Of a stretch of 64,000 nt of DNA, positions 35,079 to 44,185 are shown piece after piece (position 1 is the stretch's first letter; each line of letters starts with the position of its first letter). Below the pieces are notes generated by a model. That model saw only the letters and a list, made by a program, of their open reading frames with translations. It was not told the DNA's origin and ran no database searches. Source of the stretch: JAHEEL01 sp963700375 (GTDB lineage Bacteria; Actinomycetota; Acidimicrobiia; Spongiisociales; UBA5794); contig CAVOXF010000006.1 in assembly GCA_963700375.1 (NCBI GenBank), positions 124,001-188,000 of the forward strand, written 5' to 3'. The position numbers and the translations under genes are program-made.

Positions 35079-35375
35079 CTAGAACTCCGAGGGGATGTCG
35101 GTCTCTTCGATGTTGACGTCTCGGAAGGTCATCACCCGTACCCGCTTGACGAACCGGGCGGGTCGGAACATGTCCCAGACCCAGGCATCTTCCAGTTCGA
35201 GTTCGAAGTAGACGGACCCGTCTGCGGACCGCGTGTTCATCTCAACACGATTCGCCAAGTAGAAGCGGCGCTCGGTCTCGACGACGTAGCGGAACATCGG
35301 AAGGACATCCCGGTACTCACGGTAGATCTGTAGCTCGACGTCGGTTTCGTACCGCTCGAGATCCTCTTCGCCCAC
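35079..35375 (-). CDS. DUF2469 family protein
   Basis: From GTG 35375 (GGGAGAG upstream) the 98 residues read EEDLERYETDVELQIYREYR, then FRYVVETERRFYLANRVE and DAWVWDMFRPARFVKRVRVM. DUF2469 is a highly conserved actinobacterial family, usually found just beside lepB, rnhB and yraN, as here. Its role is unknown. Longer starts upstream in this frame would overlap the lepB end. Confidence 0.92.
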   Translation of the reverse strand: MGEEDLERYETDVELQIYREYRDVLPMFRYVVETERRFYLANRVEMNTRSADGSVYFELELEDAWVWDMFRPARFVKRVRVMTFRDVNIEETDIPSEF

Positions 35376-35439
35376 TCGTGCCTCTCCCGTCCATGGTCGG
35401 CAGCGCGATGCTACCGGCCGCGTGTTGGTAACCCGACCA

Positions 35440-36134
35440 TCAGAGACCCGACCATCGCGAGATCGGCCACATGATGACGAAGGCTCTCCCCACCACCGTA
35501 TCGGTCGAGACCGATCCAAAATAGCGGCTGTCCTGGCTCGAATTCCGATTGTCGCCCATAACGAACATCTCGCCGGCCGGCACGATGATTGGACCGAAGT
35601 CGGGCATCAGTGATCCGGGCTTGAGATAGGGCTCATCGATCGGGACTCCGCCGATGAGCACCTGGTTGTCGACGATCTCGACGCGCTCCCCGGCAGTCCG
35701 ATGACCCGCTTGATGAACTCGGTCCTCGGAACCGACAGTCCGATGGCCTCGGTGATGTTGCGTCGTGAGGCGTCGAACAGGGATTCTTCCGGAGCGGCAT
35801 CAGCACGGGGATCATCGAACACCACGACGTGCCCCCGCTGTAGATCACCGATCCGGTAGGCCAACTTGTTCACCATCACCCGATCGTCGATCTGGAGGGT
35901 GTCCTCCATCGACGACGAGGGGATCCAGAACGCCTGAAAGAAGAACGTCTTGATGACGACTGCGATGAGAAGCGCGGCAAGGATGAGGAGCGGAAGCTCG
36001 AGCCAGAACGGCAGGGCGTGCTTCTTGGACTCGGGCGCGCCTTCGGTCTCGGCCGGTACGGGCGCAACGGAGCCGGATTCTGGCGCAGTCACGGGAACCA
36101 CACTACCTCCCGTCTCCGCCAATCCTTCGTTCAC
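35440..36134 (-). pseudogene. lepB: Signal peptidase I with a single-base frameshift
   Basis: All LepB motifs are present but split over two frames. One anchor segment is followed by the Ser box FWIPSSSMEDTL (catalytic Ser) and VMVNKLAYR, then the Lys box RTEFIKRVIGLPG. After GLPG the frame fails, and the continuation (LIGGVPIDEPYLKPG, then GDNRNSSQDSRYFG) lies one base off. The break is in a run of four Gs on the minus strand (35688-35691), where a fifth G would restore GLPGERVEIVDN. Being essential, LepB is probably intact in the organism, and the missing G may be a sequencing or assembly error. GTG 36134 overlaps the glycosylase stop. Confidence 0.85.
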
Positions 36135-36730
36135 CCGCGGCCCCCAAGGTACTCGTGCCAGAGGAGCCGAGCCGCCACCGAGCGAAAAGGGCGCCATGCC
36201 TCGGCGCGTGTGTTGGCTTCGTCGCTGACCGGCACATCAGGGAGCTGGTAGACCCTCCCGATCGACACTTCGAGGGCCCGATCTCCCGCAGGCCAGACGT
36301 CGGGACGGAGCAGCGCAAAGAGCAGATAGCAGGCCGCCGTCCACGGTCCGACGCCCCTGATCTCCAGGAGGTGCTCGCTCGCTCGTCCGTCCGAGAGATC
36401 GGCTGTCGCGTCCAGGTCGATCGAACCCTCGATCATCCCGGCTGCGAGGCCCCGGACGTACCCTGCCTTCTGCCCGGAGAACCCGATCGCCTTGAGTTGC
36501 GCGTCGTCGAGGAGCAGGAACCGCCCCGGCTCAACGCGACCGAGCACGTCTTCGAGCTTCCGGTAGGCGGCGTCGGCGGATGCCAACGAGACCTGCTGTT
36601 CGAGGATCAACCGCAGCATCGTGCGGAAGCCGGGTTCGCGGGCCCACAGGGGTGGAACCCCGTTGCGGGCAGCGAGGTCTGCCAACGCCGGGTCCATGTC
36701 TGCGAGCGCCGCGGTGGCGGACGCCAGCAT
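36131..36730 (-). CDS. AlkA-like DNA-3-methyladenine glycosylase (HhH-GPD)
   Basis: The 199-residue protein has the helix-hairpin-helix LLEIRGVGPWTAACYLL and the catalytic Asp in VWPAGDRALEVSIG, as in AlkA/MAG. It excises alkylated purines in base-excision repair. It lacks the N-terminal TBP-like domain of E. coli AlkA, which is usual for short versions. Cotranscribed with lepB (GTGA overlap) and probably rplS. Confidence 0.88.
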   Translation of the reverse strand: MLASATAALADMDPALADLAARNGVPPLWAREPGFRTMLRLILEQQVSLASADAAYRKLEDVLGRVEPGRFLLLDDAQLKAIGFSGQKAGYVRGLAAGMIEGSIDLDATADLSDGRASEHLLEIRGVGPWTAACYLLFALLRPDVWPAGDRALEVSIGRVYQLPDVPVSDEANTRAEAWRPFRSVAARLLWHEYLGGRG

Positions 36731-36807
36731 CGAAGCACGGAGCGGCGCGACAACGACCCGCCGATTCGACGGGTCGTGTTCGATGGCGCTGGGCCGGTTG
36801 GTACCGG

Positions 36808-37152
36808 TCAGTCGCGCTTCTCCTTGATGCGGGTGGCCTTGCCGACCCGATTGCGGAGGTAGTAGAGCTTGGCCCTGCGCACGTCACCACGACGGACGAC
36901 TTCGATGGACTGAATGATCGGAGCGTGAACGGGGAAGATGCGTTCGACGCCGACGCCGAAGCTGATCTTCCGAACTGTGAACGTCTCACGGATGCCGCCA
37001 CCCTTGCGGGCAATCACAACACCTTCGAACGCCTGGGTCCGTTCCCGGCCACCCTCGATGACGCGAACATGCACGCGCACGGTATCGCCTGGACTGAAGT
37101 CCGGTATGTCATCGCGCAGCTGGGCGCCCTCGATCTGATCGAGCGTATTCAC
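36808..37152 (-). CDS. rplS: 50S ribosomal protein L19
   Basis: From GTG 37152 (GGAGG upstream) the 114 residues include PDFSPGDTVRVHVRVIEGGR, RTQAFEGVVIARKGGG and KLYYLRNRVGKATRIKEKR, all characteristic of L19 at the 30S-50S interface. It follows trmD, the universal order. Confidence 0.96.
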   Translation of the reverse strand: MNTLDQIEGAQLRDDIPDFSPGDTVRVHVRVIEGGRERTQAFEGVVIARKGGGIRETFTVRKISFGVGVERIFPVHAPIIQSIEVVRRGDVRRAKLYYLRNRVGKATRIKEKRD

Positions 37153-37228
37153 GGGATCCTCCAAGACAAGGGGGAAGAGCGAACCCGGATGGTAGCAACC
37201 CGAGAACCTAAGTGAGATGACGGATCTG

Positions 37229-37942
37229 CTACGAATCCGCTACCTCGGTGTCTTGCTGGCGGCTGGCGGCTGGCGGCTGGCGACCCAGCAGGTCCGGCCT
37301 GCGCTCACGCGTCCGCGCTGCGCGCTGCTCTTCCCTCCACTCCTCCACCTTTCTGTGGTCTCCGGACCGCAGCACCTCGGGTACGGTCCAACCCCGGAAC
37401 TCAGCAGGGCGGGTGTAGTGCGGTTCTTCGAGCAGCCCCTCGCGAAAGCTCTCGGTCTCCACCGAAACGGGGTTCCCGACCACACCGTCAAGGAGGCGGG
37501 TCACGCCTTCGATGATCGCGAGCGCGCCGACCTCTCCTCCCAGCAGGACGTAGTCCCCGAGAGAAATCTCCTCGTCGGTGAGGTGCTCGGCGACGCGTTC
37601 ATCGACACCTTCGTAGCGGCCGCAAACGAGTGTGAGTTCATCGATGGTTGCCAACCGGTCGAGCGTCTCCTGATCGAGTTGCCGGCCGCCCGGAGTGAGA
37701 AGCACGCGGTGCGTGTGCGCCAATGGATCGAGCGCCGCAGCGAGCGGCTCCACCATCATCACCATGCCGGCGCCACCTCCGAACGGTGAGTCGTCCACCT
37801 GCCGGTGCACGCCCTTGCCATGTTCGCGAAGGTCGTGGAGCACGATCTCAAGGGTGCCCTCTTCCCTCGCCTTGCCGACAAGGCTCGTGTCGAGCGGCGA
37901 CGTGAAGAACTCCGGGAAGATCGTGATGACGTTGATCCGCAT
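37229..37942 (-). CDS. trmD: tRNA (guanine(37)-N1)-methyltransferase
   Basis: TrmD methylates G37 of tRNAs reading CNN codons, preventing +1 frameshifts. It shows MRINVITIFPEFF, LTLVCGRYEGVDERVAEHL and the trefoil-knot SAM segment ISLGDYVLLGGEVGALAIIE. The start is ATG 37942. After the family C terminus (RRPDLLG) the frame adds about 17 residues (RQPPAASRQQDTEVADS) encoded by heptamer repeats, an odd, probably unconserved tail. rimM, its usual upstream neighbour, is about 12 kb away. Confidence 0.95.
   Translation of the reverse strand: MRINVITIFPEFFTSPLDTSLVGKAREEGTLEIVLHDLREHGKGVHRQVDDSPFGGGAGMVMMVEPLAAALDPLAHTHRVLLTPGGRQLDQETLDRLATIDELTLVCGRYEGVDERVAEHLTDEEISLGDYVLLGGEVGALAIIEGVTRLLDGVVGNPVSVETESFREGLLEEPHYTRPAEFRGWTVPEVLRSGDHRKVEEWREEQRAARTRERRPDLLGRQPPAASRQQDTEVADS
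37255..37282. repeat. Heptamer tandem repeat at the 3' end of trmD
   Basis: Four perfect GCTGGCG units lie in the last codons of trmD. Three units (21 bases) keep the frame, so the tail reads RQPPAAS-like. The unit is close to the GACTGGC heptamers at 589-616. Confidence 0.9.
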
Positions 37943-37964
37943 GGGTGGGATGCTACCGACGGCG

Positions 37965-38546
37965 CTACGGTCGGAGCCCATTGACGAGGAATCCGGCCGT
38001 CGCTTCGGCAATCGAATCAACATGCTGCTTCGGTGCCGGCAGGTCCATCACAGTGCGGCCGCCGGCCATCATCGTCTCCTGGATCAACCGCCCGACCACC
38101 GGACCCGGCAACTCGACGAACGCCCCACTGGCGACGCCCGCGCGATAGATGTCCGTGACCTCGTTCGAGAGCGCCTGGTGGGACGCCGCGATTGCCCGCT
38201 GGGCATCCACCGTGAGCCGGGGTACTTCGGTGTGAAGGATCAGCCCGAGATGGTCGGTCCCGACGAACGCGACGAACCGAATCGTCAGCTCCCGCAGTCG
38301 AACGTCGGGCGGCAGTCCGGGCGGAACATCGGAGAGGATCTCGTCGATCAGCACCGGCAGGTCACGCTGCACGAGTTGAACGAGGAGATCCTCTTTCGAA
38401 GCGAAGTGCTCATAGAACGTGGTTCGTCCGAAGTTGGCCTCGGCTGAGATATCGGCGTGGGAGGTCTCCGCATATCCGTGCTCGCGGAAGAGCCGCGCCG
38501 CTGCGTCGAACAGTTGGTCCTTCGTAGCGTCGCCGCTGCGTTTCAC
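37965..38546 (-). CDS. TetR-family transcriptional regulator
   Basis: The 193-residue protein has the N-terminal helix-turn-helix (ATKDQLFDAAARLFREHGYA, then ADISAEANFGRTTFYEHFAS) and a helical ligand domain. Its start overlaps the cofH stop (ATGA), so it is cotranscribed with cofGH and may regulate an F420-linked or acyl-CoA function. The target is unknown. Confidence 0.9.
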   Translation of the reverse strand: MKRSGDATKDQLFDAAARLFREHGYAETSHADISAEANFGRTTFYEHFASKEDLLVQLVQRDLPVLIDEILSDVPPGLPPDVRLRELTIRFVAFVGTDHLGLILHTEVPRLTVDAQRAIAASHQALSNEVTDIYRAGVASGAFVELPGPVVGRLIQETMMAGGRTVMDLPAPKQHVDSIAEATAGFLVNGLRP

Positions 38547-40426
38547 GAGATGCCCCCGACGATTCTGGGGGCCGGAGCATCCCGGTAGAGGGTCGTGCGC
38601 TGCCGGGGTGTCCGGCCGATAGATTCGATCGCCGACGTGAAGTCGCCCGCATCGACCATGGTCCCGTGAGCGGCGCCTGCGGCCGCCGAGATGTACTCAT
38701 CCATGAGGGTCCCGCCGAGATCGTTCGCTCCCGCGTTCAGCAGCGTGAGACCAGCTTCGAGCCCGAGCTTGACCCACGAAGCCTGAATGTTGTCGATGAG
38801 GCCGTCGAAGGCGATGCGCGCCACGGCGTGAATGAGCACAACCTCGTCCCAAGTTGGACCCGGGCGGGCGGTGCCGCGAACGTAGATGGGCGCCCCCATG
38901 TGGACGAACGGCAGCGGGACGAACTCGGTGAAGCCTCCCGTACGCGCCTGGATGAGCCGGATCGTCTCGATGTGGTTGGCCCACGAGTCGGGGTCGTCGA
39001 TGTGACCGAACATGATCGTGGCGGTTGATCGGAGCCCGAGTTCGTGGGCGGTGAGCATCACCTCAGCCCACTGGGCGGTCCGGATCTTGTCCGGACAGAG
39101 GTACTCGCGGACGCGGTCGTCGAGGATCTCAGCCGCCGTACCGGGGAGCGTGCCGAGGCCGGCCTCGCGGAGGATTTCGAGGAACTCTCCTACCTGGATG
39201 CCGAGCGTCTCAGCCCCTTGCCATACCTCGAGCGGTGTGAACCCGTGCACGTGCATGCCGGGAACGGCCGCTTTGATGGACTCCAGCACGGTGACGTAGA
39301 AGTCGCCGGTGAATTCGGGGTGGATTCCACCCTGGAGGCACACTTCTGTTGCTCCGCGATTCCAGGCTTCGACCGACCGCTCGACGACCTGAGGCACGGT
39401 TAGGAGATAGGGATCCTCGCGCAGGTTCAGCGAGCGGGGCCCCTTGGAGAAGGCACAGAACCCGCACTTGTATGTGCACTGGTTGGTGTAGTTGATGTTG
39501 CGGTTGACGATGAACGACACGGTCTCGCCGTTGACGCGCTGGCGAATGATGTCGGCCGTCGCGGCGATCTCGTCCACCTCACTACCGCGGGCTTCGAAGA
39601 GTCGCTTGACCTCGTCCCGAGTCGGCCGCTTGCCTTCGAGTGAACGGTCCAGGATACGGCGGAGATCCGGCCGCACGGCGTCACCGATGGCGTCTGCCGG
39701 TTCGCTCTGCCAGGCCTCATCGGTCCACTGCGCCGACAACCGACCTGGCGGATGAGGCGCCGGCATGTCCTTGCCTGGAGCCCAGTCCGTCCGAGGCCGG
39801 GCAACTCCGGACGCATCGACCAGACCGAGATAGGTTTTGAAGGCGGCCGGTTCGAGGCGGTCCCTGGCCTCATCGACCGGAAGCTTGATGGGCAGGGCCG
39901 TCCGCTCGAGGAGCGGCAGCGACACGGCATCACGGAGACCGCCGACGGCCTCGGTGTCCCATCCGCGCAGGATGAGGTCCCGTGCGCCGAGGTCGACCGC
40001 CTCGAGCGCCTCCTCAATCGTGTCGACGAATACCGAGACCCTCGCGTCGATACCTGGAAGTCCGGCGATCGACGCAGCTTCGGCGACCGCGCTGCGGCCG
40101 ACCCTGAGGAACGCAGCCTGCGTCCGGGCGAGGGCATCGATCGTTGTGGCCCGGTCGCCGGTGCCCACGACGGTGACCTGCCAGCCACGGACACCTCGTT
40201 TGGCGAGGGCGAGGGAACCGACCGGTGCCGCGACATAGGCGGGTGCGATGGCCGGTGAGCCTTCTCCCCCGACCGGCAGCAGGCCGCACGAGAACGCGGC
40301 TTCGCAGTCGGCATCAGTCAGGTACTCGACCTCGACCGCGGTGTCACCTTCCCGGCGCCTCGCTTCCGCCCAGCGGTCGCGGACTGCCTCGGTGGGGCGC
40401 AATCGAACGAAGGTGATGTCGGTCAT
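38543..40426 (-). CDS. cofH: FO synthase subunit 2 (CofH) with an N-terminal extra domain
   Basis: CofH, with CofG, makes the deazaflavin FO of coenzyme F420 from tyrosine and a ribityl-uracil. The radical-SAM motif CTYKCGFC is at 317-324, preceded by NRNINYTNQ, and later come CLQGGIHPEFTGDFY and FGHIDDPDSW. Residues 250-627 are a normal CofH. Residues 1-230 are additional. They have a repeated beta/alpha look (VSVFVDTIEEALEAVDLGAR and GARDLILRG) that hints at a TIM-barrel or luciferase-like fold, but I do not recognise the family. Most Actinobacteria have CofG and CofH fused as FbiC; here they are separate genes overlapping by 4 bases. Confidence 0.88.
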   Translation of the reverse strand: MTDITFVRLRPTEAVRDRWAEARRREGDTAVEVEYLTDADCEAAFSCGLLPVGGEGSPAIAPAYVAAPVGSLALAKRGVRGWQVTVVGTGDRATTIDALARTQAAFLRVGRSAVAEAASIAGLPGIDARVSVFVDTIEEALEAVDLGARDLILRGWDTEAVGGLRDAVSLPLLERTALPIKLPVDEARDRLEPAAFKTYLGLVDASGVARPRTDWAPGKDMPAPHPPGRLSAQWTDEAWQSEPADAIGDAVRPDLRRILDRSLEGKRPTRDEVKRLFEARGSEVDEIAATADIIRQRVNGETVSFIVNRNINYTNQCTYKCGFCAFSKGPRSLNLREDPYLLTVPQVVERSVEAWNRGATEVCLQGGIHPEFTGDFYVTVLESIKAAVPGMHVHGFTPLEVWQGAETLGIQVGEFLEILREAGLGTLPGTAAEILDDRVREYLCPDKIRTAQWAEVMLTAHELGLRSTATIMFGHIDDPDSWANHIETIRLIQARTGGFTEFVPLPFVHMGAPIYVRGTARPGPTWDEVVLIHAVARIAFDGLIDNIQASWVKLGLEAGLTLLNAGANDLGGTLMDEYISAAAGAAHGTMVDAGDFTSAIESIGRTPRQRTTLYRDAPAPRIVGGIS

Positions 40427-41559
40427 GTGGTCGCTCTCTCCTTCGACACAGCGTACCCCTCGGCGTCAACGGCACTGACGAGACGGGGCAGCAGGTCGGC
40501 ATCGACCCATTCGGCGGTCACATAGTCGGGATACACGGGCATCCGCTGCTTCAACTCGAAGCCGGCGGCCTCCGTCACCGATCGCAGGCGGTCGAGGTGC
40601 GGCCACGGTGCCTCTGGATTCACCCAGTCGATCGTCAGCGGCGAGACACCGCCCCAGTCGTTGATTCCGGCGTCGAGGTACATGCCGAAGTCGTCGCTCA
40701 GATTCGGTGGGACCTGCACGTTCATGCTCGGGCCAAAGATCCAGCGCGTGAGGGCGACAACACGAGCGAAGTACTCGGCTGACGGTGGCGCGACGCCACG
40801 CATCCTGGTGTCAGCTTTCGGCTGGAAGTTCTGGATGATGATCTCCTGGAGGTGTCCCAAGCGCTCGTGGGAAAATGCCAGGGCGAAGAGGCTGTCCACA
40901 ACCTCACGAGGCGTCTCGCCGATCCCGACGAGTACGCCGGTCGTGAACGGGATCCTGAGCCGCCCGGCGGTCGTGATGGTCTCCATCCGAAGGATCGGAT
41001 CCTTGTCCGGACAGTCGAAGTGGGGCATCCCCGGTTCCATGAGGCGTGGAGAGATGTTCTCGAGCATCAGGCCCATCGACGGGTTCGAGGGCCGCAGGGC
41101 CTCCTGAGTCGCATGATCCATCAGACCGGGGTTCGCATGAGGGAACAGCGTCGACTCGGCGACGACTCGCTCAGTCAGGGACTGGACGTACCCGAGGGTC
41201 GATGCATGTCCCTCACCGTCTAGGAAGGCACGTGCTGCGGGCCATCGTTCCTCCGGTCGGTCGCCGAGCGTGAAGAGGGCCTCGGTGCACCCGTGTCGCT
41301 CCCCTGCCGTGACGACCGCCATCACCTCATCAGGTGTGAGGAACGCGCCTCCGGCACCGGGTGGCTTGGCGAACGTGCAGTAGCTGCACCGGTCCCGGCA
41401 CATCGTCGTGACGGGGATGAACACCTTCCGGCTGTAGGAGACGGTTCGCCCCTTGCCCGCATCGCGCAGGCGCCGAGCCTCGACGAACAAATCGGACGGT
41501 GGCTGCTCGTCGATGAGCAACCGGTACGCGAGGTCTGGATCGGGTGCCGGGAACGCCAT
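40423..41559 (-). CDS. cofG: FO synthase subunit 1 (CofG)
   Basis: CofG is the radical-SAM partner of CofH. The cluster motif CRDRCSYC is at residues 54-61 after SRKVFIPVTTM. LENISPRLMEPGMPHFDCPD and NFQPKADTRM are further family motifs. 378 residues is the usual CofG length. ATG 41559 begins the cofG-cofH-tetR unit. Confidence 0.95.
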   Translation of the reverse strand: MAFPAPDPDLAYRLLIDEQPPSDLFVEARRLRDAGKGRTVSYSRKVFIPVTTMCRDRCSYCTFAKPPGAGGAFLTPDEVMAVVTAGERHGCTEALFTLGDRPEERWPAARAFLDGEGHASTLGYVQSLTERVVAESTLFPHANPGLMDHATQEALRPSNPSMGLMLENISPRLMEPGMPHFDCPDKDPILRMETITTAGRLRIPFTTGVLVGIGETPREVVDSLFALAFSHERLGHLQEIIIQNFQPKADTRMRGVAPPSAEYFARVVALTRWIFGPSMNVQVPPNLSDDFGMYLDAGINDWGGVSPLTIDWVNPEAPWPHLDRLRSVTEAAGFELKQRMPVYPDYVTAEWVDADLLPRLVSAVDAEGYAVSKERATT

Positions 41560-41717
41560 CGGCCGAACCTATCACACCCCCGGATTCTCCGGGACCGCGT
41601 AATTGGATGGCTGAACCGCGTCGGGAACTTCACATTCGAGCTGGGCTCATGTTCCTGTTGGAAATGCCGGAGGACGTTCGAACGGTCGACATCCCGCACC
41701 TTCGGTAACCTCGCGTC

Positions 41718-42578
41718 ATGCGGATCCTCCCCGTCCTCGCCGCCATCGCTCTCGCTGCGTCCGCGTGCACCCCGGCTGAGTCGGATGGATCGACCACAAC
41801 CGTCGAGTCATCAACCACCACAACCAGCGTTTCGGGAGACATGCCGGCCTGCCTCGCCGGCGACCTCCCGTTCGTCGAAGAGGGAACCGTCGCAGCGCTC
41901 GACAGCCAGGGCCGCGATGCGAAGGCAATCGGCGGCATCCGCTGGTACCCCCTCGAGGGATGCGAACGCATCGAGGTCGAGTTTCTCTCGGAGGCCGGGG
42001 CGCCGGCCACGCGCATCGGCCCGGTCGGAATCTCGATGCTGCCCGACCCCGGGATCGTTCGCGTGAAGTTGTCCGACGCGGTCGTCGACTCAGCGGTCGC
42101 CGACACCACCCTCAACGGAACCCTGGTCAACCAGTGGTTCGTGATCGAGGACGCCGAGGAGGGGTTGCTCGTCGATCTCCACCTCAGCGAGCGAGCCGCG
42201 GCCCGGGCCTTCACGACAACATCACCTGCCCGCCTCGTCATCGACCTGCGAGCCACAGGTGACGACCGGCCGATCGCCACGCCCGCGTCAGGCGGCGGCA
42301 TCGTGCTCTTGAGCCCCCAGCCGGGTGTCGGCCTCTATCCCCTTCAGGTCTCCGGCTACTCGGGGCCCGGAATCGACGCCGTGCGTGTCCGGCTGAGCGA
42401 TGCGGCTGGCGTCGGCATCGACCGGTCGATCTCCACACGATCCTCCGCCCACGTGTGGCACGCCTTCAGCCTCGCCCTCAGCGACGGCCCCTCCGGCGCC
42501 GTGGACCTCGAAGTCGGCACCGTCGGCGAAGAGGGCGAACCAATCTTCGCGATAGAAGTCCCCCTCGACCTCCCGTGA
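41718..42578 (+). CDS. Lipoprotein with AMIN-like and Gmad2-like domains
   Basis: The 286-residue protein has a signal peptide with lipobox LAASAC, a Thr/Ser-rich linker (TTTVESSTTTTSV), an AMIN-like beta domain (about 45-175, with EGCERIEVEFLSEAGAPATR and ARLVIDLRA) and a C-terminal immunoglobulin-like domain like Gmad2 (about 190-286). Such proteins may bind cell-wall glycans or other envelope parts. It stands alone on the plus strand in front of a convergent ATP-grasp gene. Confidence 0.7.
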   Translation: MRILPVLAAIALAASACTPAESDGSTTTVESSTTTTSVSGDMPACLAGDLPFVEEGTVAALDSQGRDAKAIGGIRWYPLEGCERIEVEFLSEAGAPATRIGPVGISMLPDPGIVRVKLSDAVVDSAVADTTLNGTLVNQWFVIEDAEEGLLVDLHLSERAAARAFTTTSPARLVIDLRATGDDRPIATPASGGGIVLLSPQPGVGLYPLQVSGYSGPGIDAVRVRLSDAAGVGIDRSISTRSSAHVWHAFSLALSDGPSGAVDLEVGTVGEEGEPIFAIEVPLDLP

Positions 42579-42606
42579 CGAAGGAGCCGCGTGGCCGAGG
42601 GTCTTC

Positions 42607-42630
42607 GCCTCCCCGCGCAGTGGGGGAGGC
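42607..42630. terminator. Bidirectional hairpin between convergent genes
   Basis: GCCTCCCC (42607-42614) and GGGGAGGC (42623-42630) form a perfect 8-bp stem with an 8-base loop. It lies in the 140-bp gap between the ends of the lipoprotein gene and the ATP-grasp gene. No T tract is seen on either strand. Confidence 0.5.
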
Positions 42631-42719
42631 ACGCCCAGGCGGCCGCCCGGATGTGGAGGGAGCTTTGGGAGCTTGCACGGACGATGAGGCCCGCCGCGAA
42701 TGTCGTCCCGTTTGGCCCA

Positions 42720-44090
42720 CTACCGCGCGCACACATCCGGAGCAGGTTCGAGCGGCGGGATATCGAGGTCCCAGAAGTCGCGGGCGAGGTCGAAGATCGC
42801 GACCGCACGCGGCGCAAGCGACGGTCCGACGGGCGTGCGGTCCGGATCGAGACGCACAACGATGATCGACCCCATGACCGCAGGACCGATCTCCATCGTG
42901 GCATCGCACTCTCCATCCGGGTCAACAGCCTCGGCCCGGCCGTTGACGAACCGAATGCCGGTCTTGTCTGGGGTGTGATCACCGCCCAGCGGTAGCAACA
43001 GCCCACCCCGGCGTGAGCCGGTCGCTGCTGAGACGAGTATCTCTTCGAGATCCGCGGCAGCGATCTCGAGATCGCCTTCCGTCTGCATGAGCTCCATGCT
43101 CCCCAACGGCAAGTCGGCGGCACGCGAGTGCAGACCGTGCCCGATACTCAAGCGGGGATTCAGTTCGGTCGGTAGGAAGCCGTCCACGGTGCAGACACCG
43201 TCGATGCCGAAACCACCCAGGTAGCCGAAGCGTTCGCTCAGCAGCTTCTCGACACTCCGGGCAGCGGCTCGCATCTGGTCCTGGACCGCACCAGGCGGGT
43301 CCCAGTAGTTTGCGGCCTGGGCGTAGACGAACTCCGCCCGGAGTTCGTTGCGGAGGATGATCATCTCGATCGGCCGCAACACGGCAACACCGTCACGGGT
43401 CACAAAGCCATGGATTGAGCATGGGATACCGTCGAGGAAGGGCATGACCCGCACCTCGACCGCATGCTCGGTGAACCAGGCAAGGGCAGGAGCAACGTCG
43501 TCCGCTGAACGGACCCACCGGGCATACTCCCCGCCGCCGTGCCAGCCCTCGCTGTTGTCGGCCACCCACACCGTCCCCAGCTCCGAAGCAAGTTCGGCGG
43601 CGACCGCCGGCGCCTCCCCGACCGGTACAACCGCCGACGGGGCGCGGCGAACGCCGGCATCGTCCCAGAGTTGGTCGACGATCGTCTTGTCCTCGAGCGC
43701 CCACCATTCCTTAGGCCGGGCTCCGTACACAGGCCGTCCGACGAGCGTCGCCTCGCGGCTGAATCCCGAGCCGAAGACCATCGCTTCGTGCTCTGGGTCG
43801 AAATCGTCAACCGCCGCGAGCAGGTCAGGATCTGGGTTCTCGATCGCAGCGTGATTTGCCCGGATCCCCAGCATGACCGTGTCCCCCGTCGCACGGGTGT
43901 ACCTGATGCGGTCGGCCTTCGGCACGTCCCCCACCCCTTCGACCGCCGCCACAATCATGATGCCCGCGGGTCCCCACTCGCGCAGTTGGTCCACCAGCGG
44001 CGTCACCCCGGCGGCCGCATCCGGCACAAGGATCCACTTCCTTCCTCCGTGAAAGGCGGCGAGTTCCTGCTGGATCGACTCGATGTCCAT
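42720..44090 (-). CDS. ATP-grasp superfamily protein of unknown substrate
   Basis: The 456-residue protein has an ATP-grasp-like core: ALEDKTIVDQLWDDAGVRRAP near residue 130, EVRVMPFLDGIPCSIHGFV, and the metal-ligand Glu/Asn pattern in VDGFLPTELNPRLSIGHGLH (about 310-330). The family uses ATP to join a carboxylate to an amine or thiol. The C-terminal domain (DLEEILVSAATGSRRGGLLL onward) is not recognised. It lies near icmF and a second ATP-grasp enzyme. I cannot assign a substrate. Confidence 0.72.
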   Translation of the reverse strand: MDIESIQQELAAFHGGRKWILVPDAAAGVTPLVDQLREWGPAGIMIVAAVEGVGDVPKADRIRYTRATGDTVMLGIRANHAAIENPDPDLLAAVDDFDPEHEAMVFGSGFSREATLVGRPVYGARPKEWWALEDKTIVDQLWDDAGVRRAPSAVVPVGEAPAVAAELASELGTVWVADNSEGWHGGGEYARWVRSADDVAPALAWFTEHAVEVRVMPFLDGIPCSIHGFVTRDGVAVLRPIEMIILRNELRAEFVYAQAANYWDPPGAVQDQMRAAARSVEKLLSERFGYLGGFGIDGVCTVDGFLPTELNPRLSIGHGLHSRAADLPLGSMELMQTEGDLEIAAADLEEILVSAATGSRRGGLLLPLGGDHTPDKTGIRFVNGRAEAVDPDGECDATMEIGPAVMGSIIVVRLDPDRTPVGPSLAPRAVAIFDLARDFWDLDIPPLEPAPDVCAR

Positions 44091-44185
44091 GCCGCGATCC
44101 TACCGATCGGACTCCGAGCGAGACCTTTCCAGATTCATGGCCGCCGAGGCCGTTCTGTGCCTTGGTTGGGTGATACGTTGTTGCC

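Noticed and set aside
41672..41685. GTTCGAAC motif upstream of the lipoprotein gene as a LexA box
   Set aside because: The half-sites are adjacent in the wrong order, so it is not a LexA consensus.
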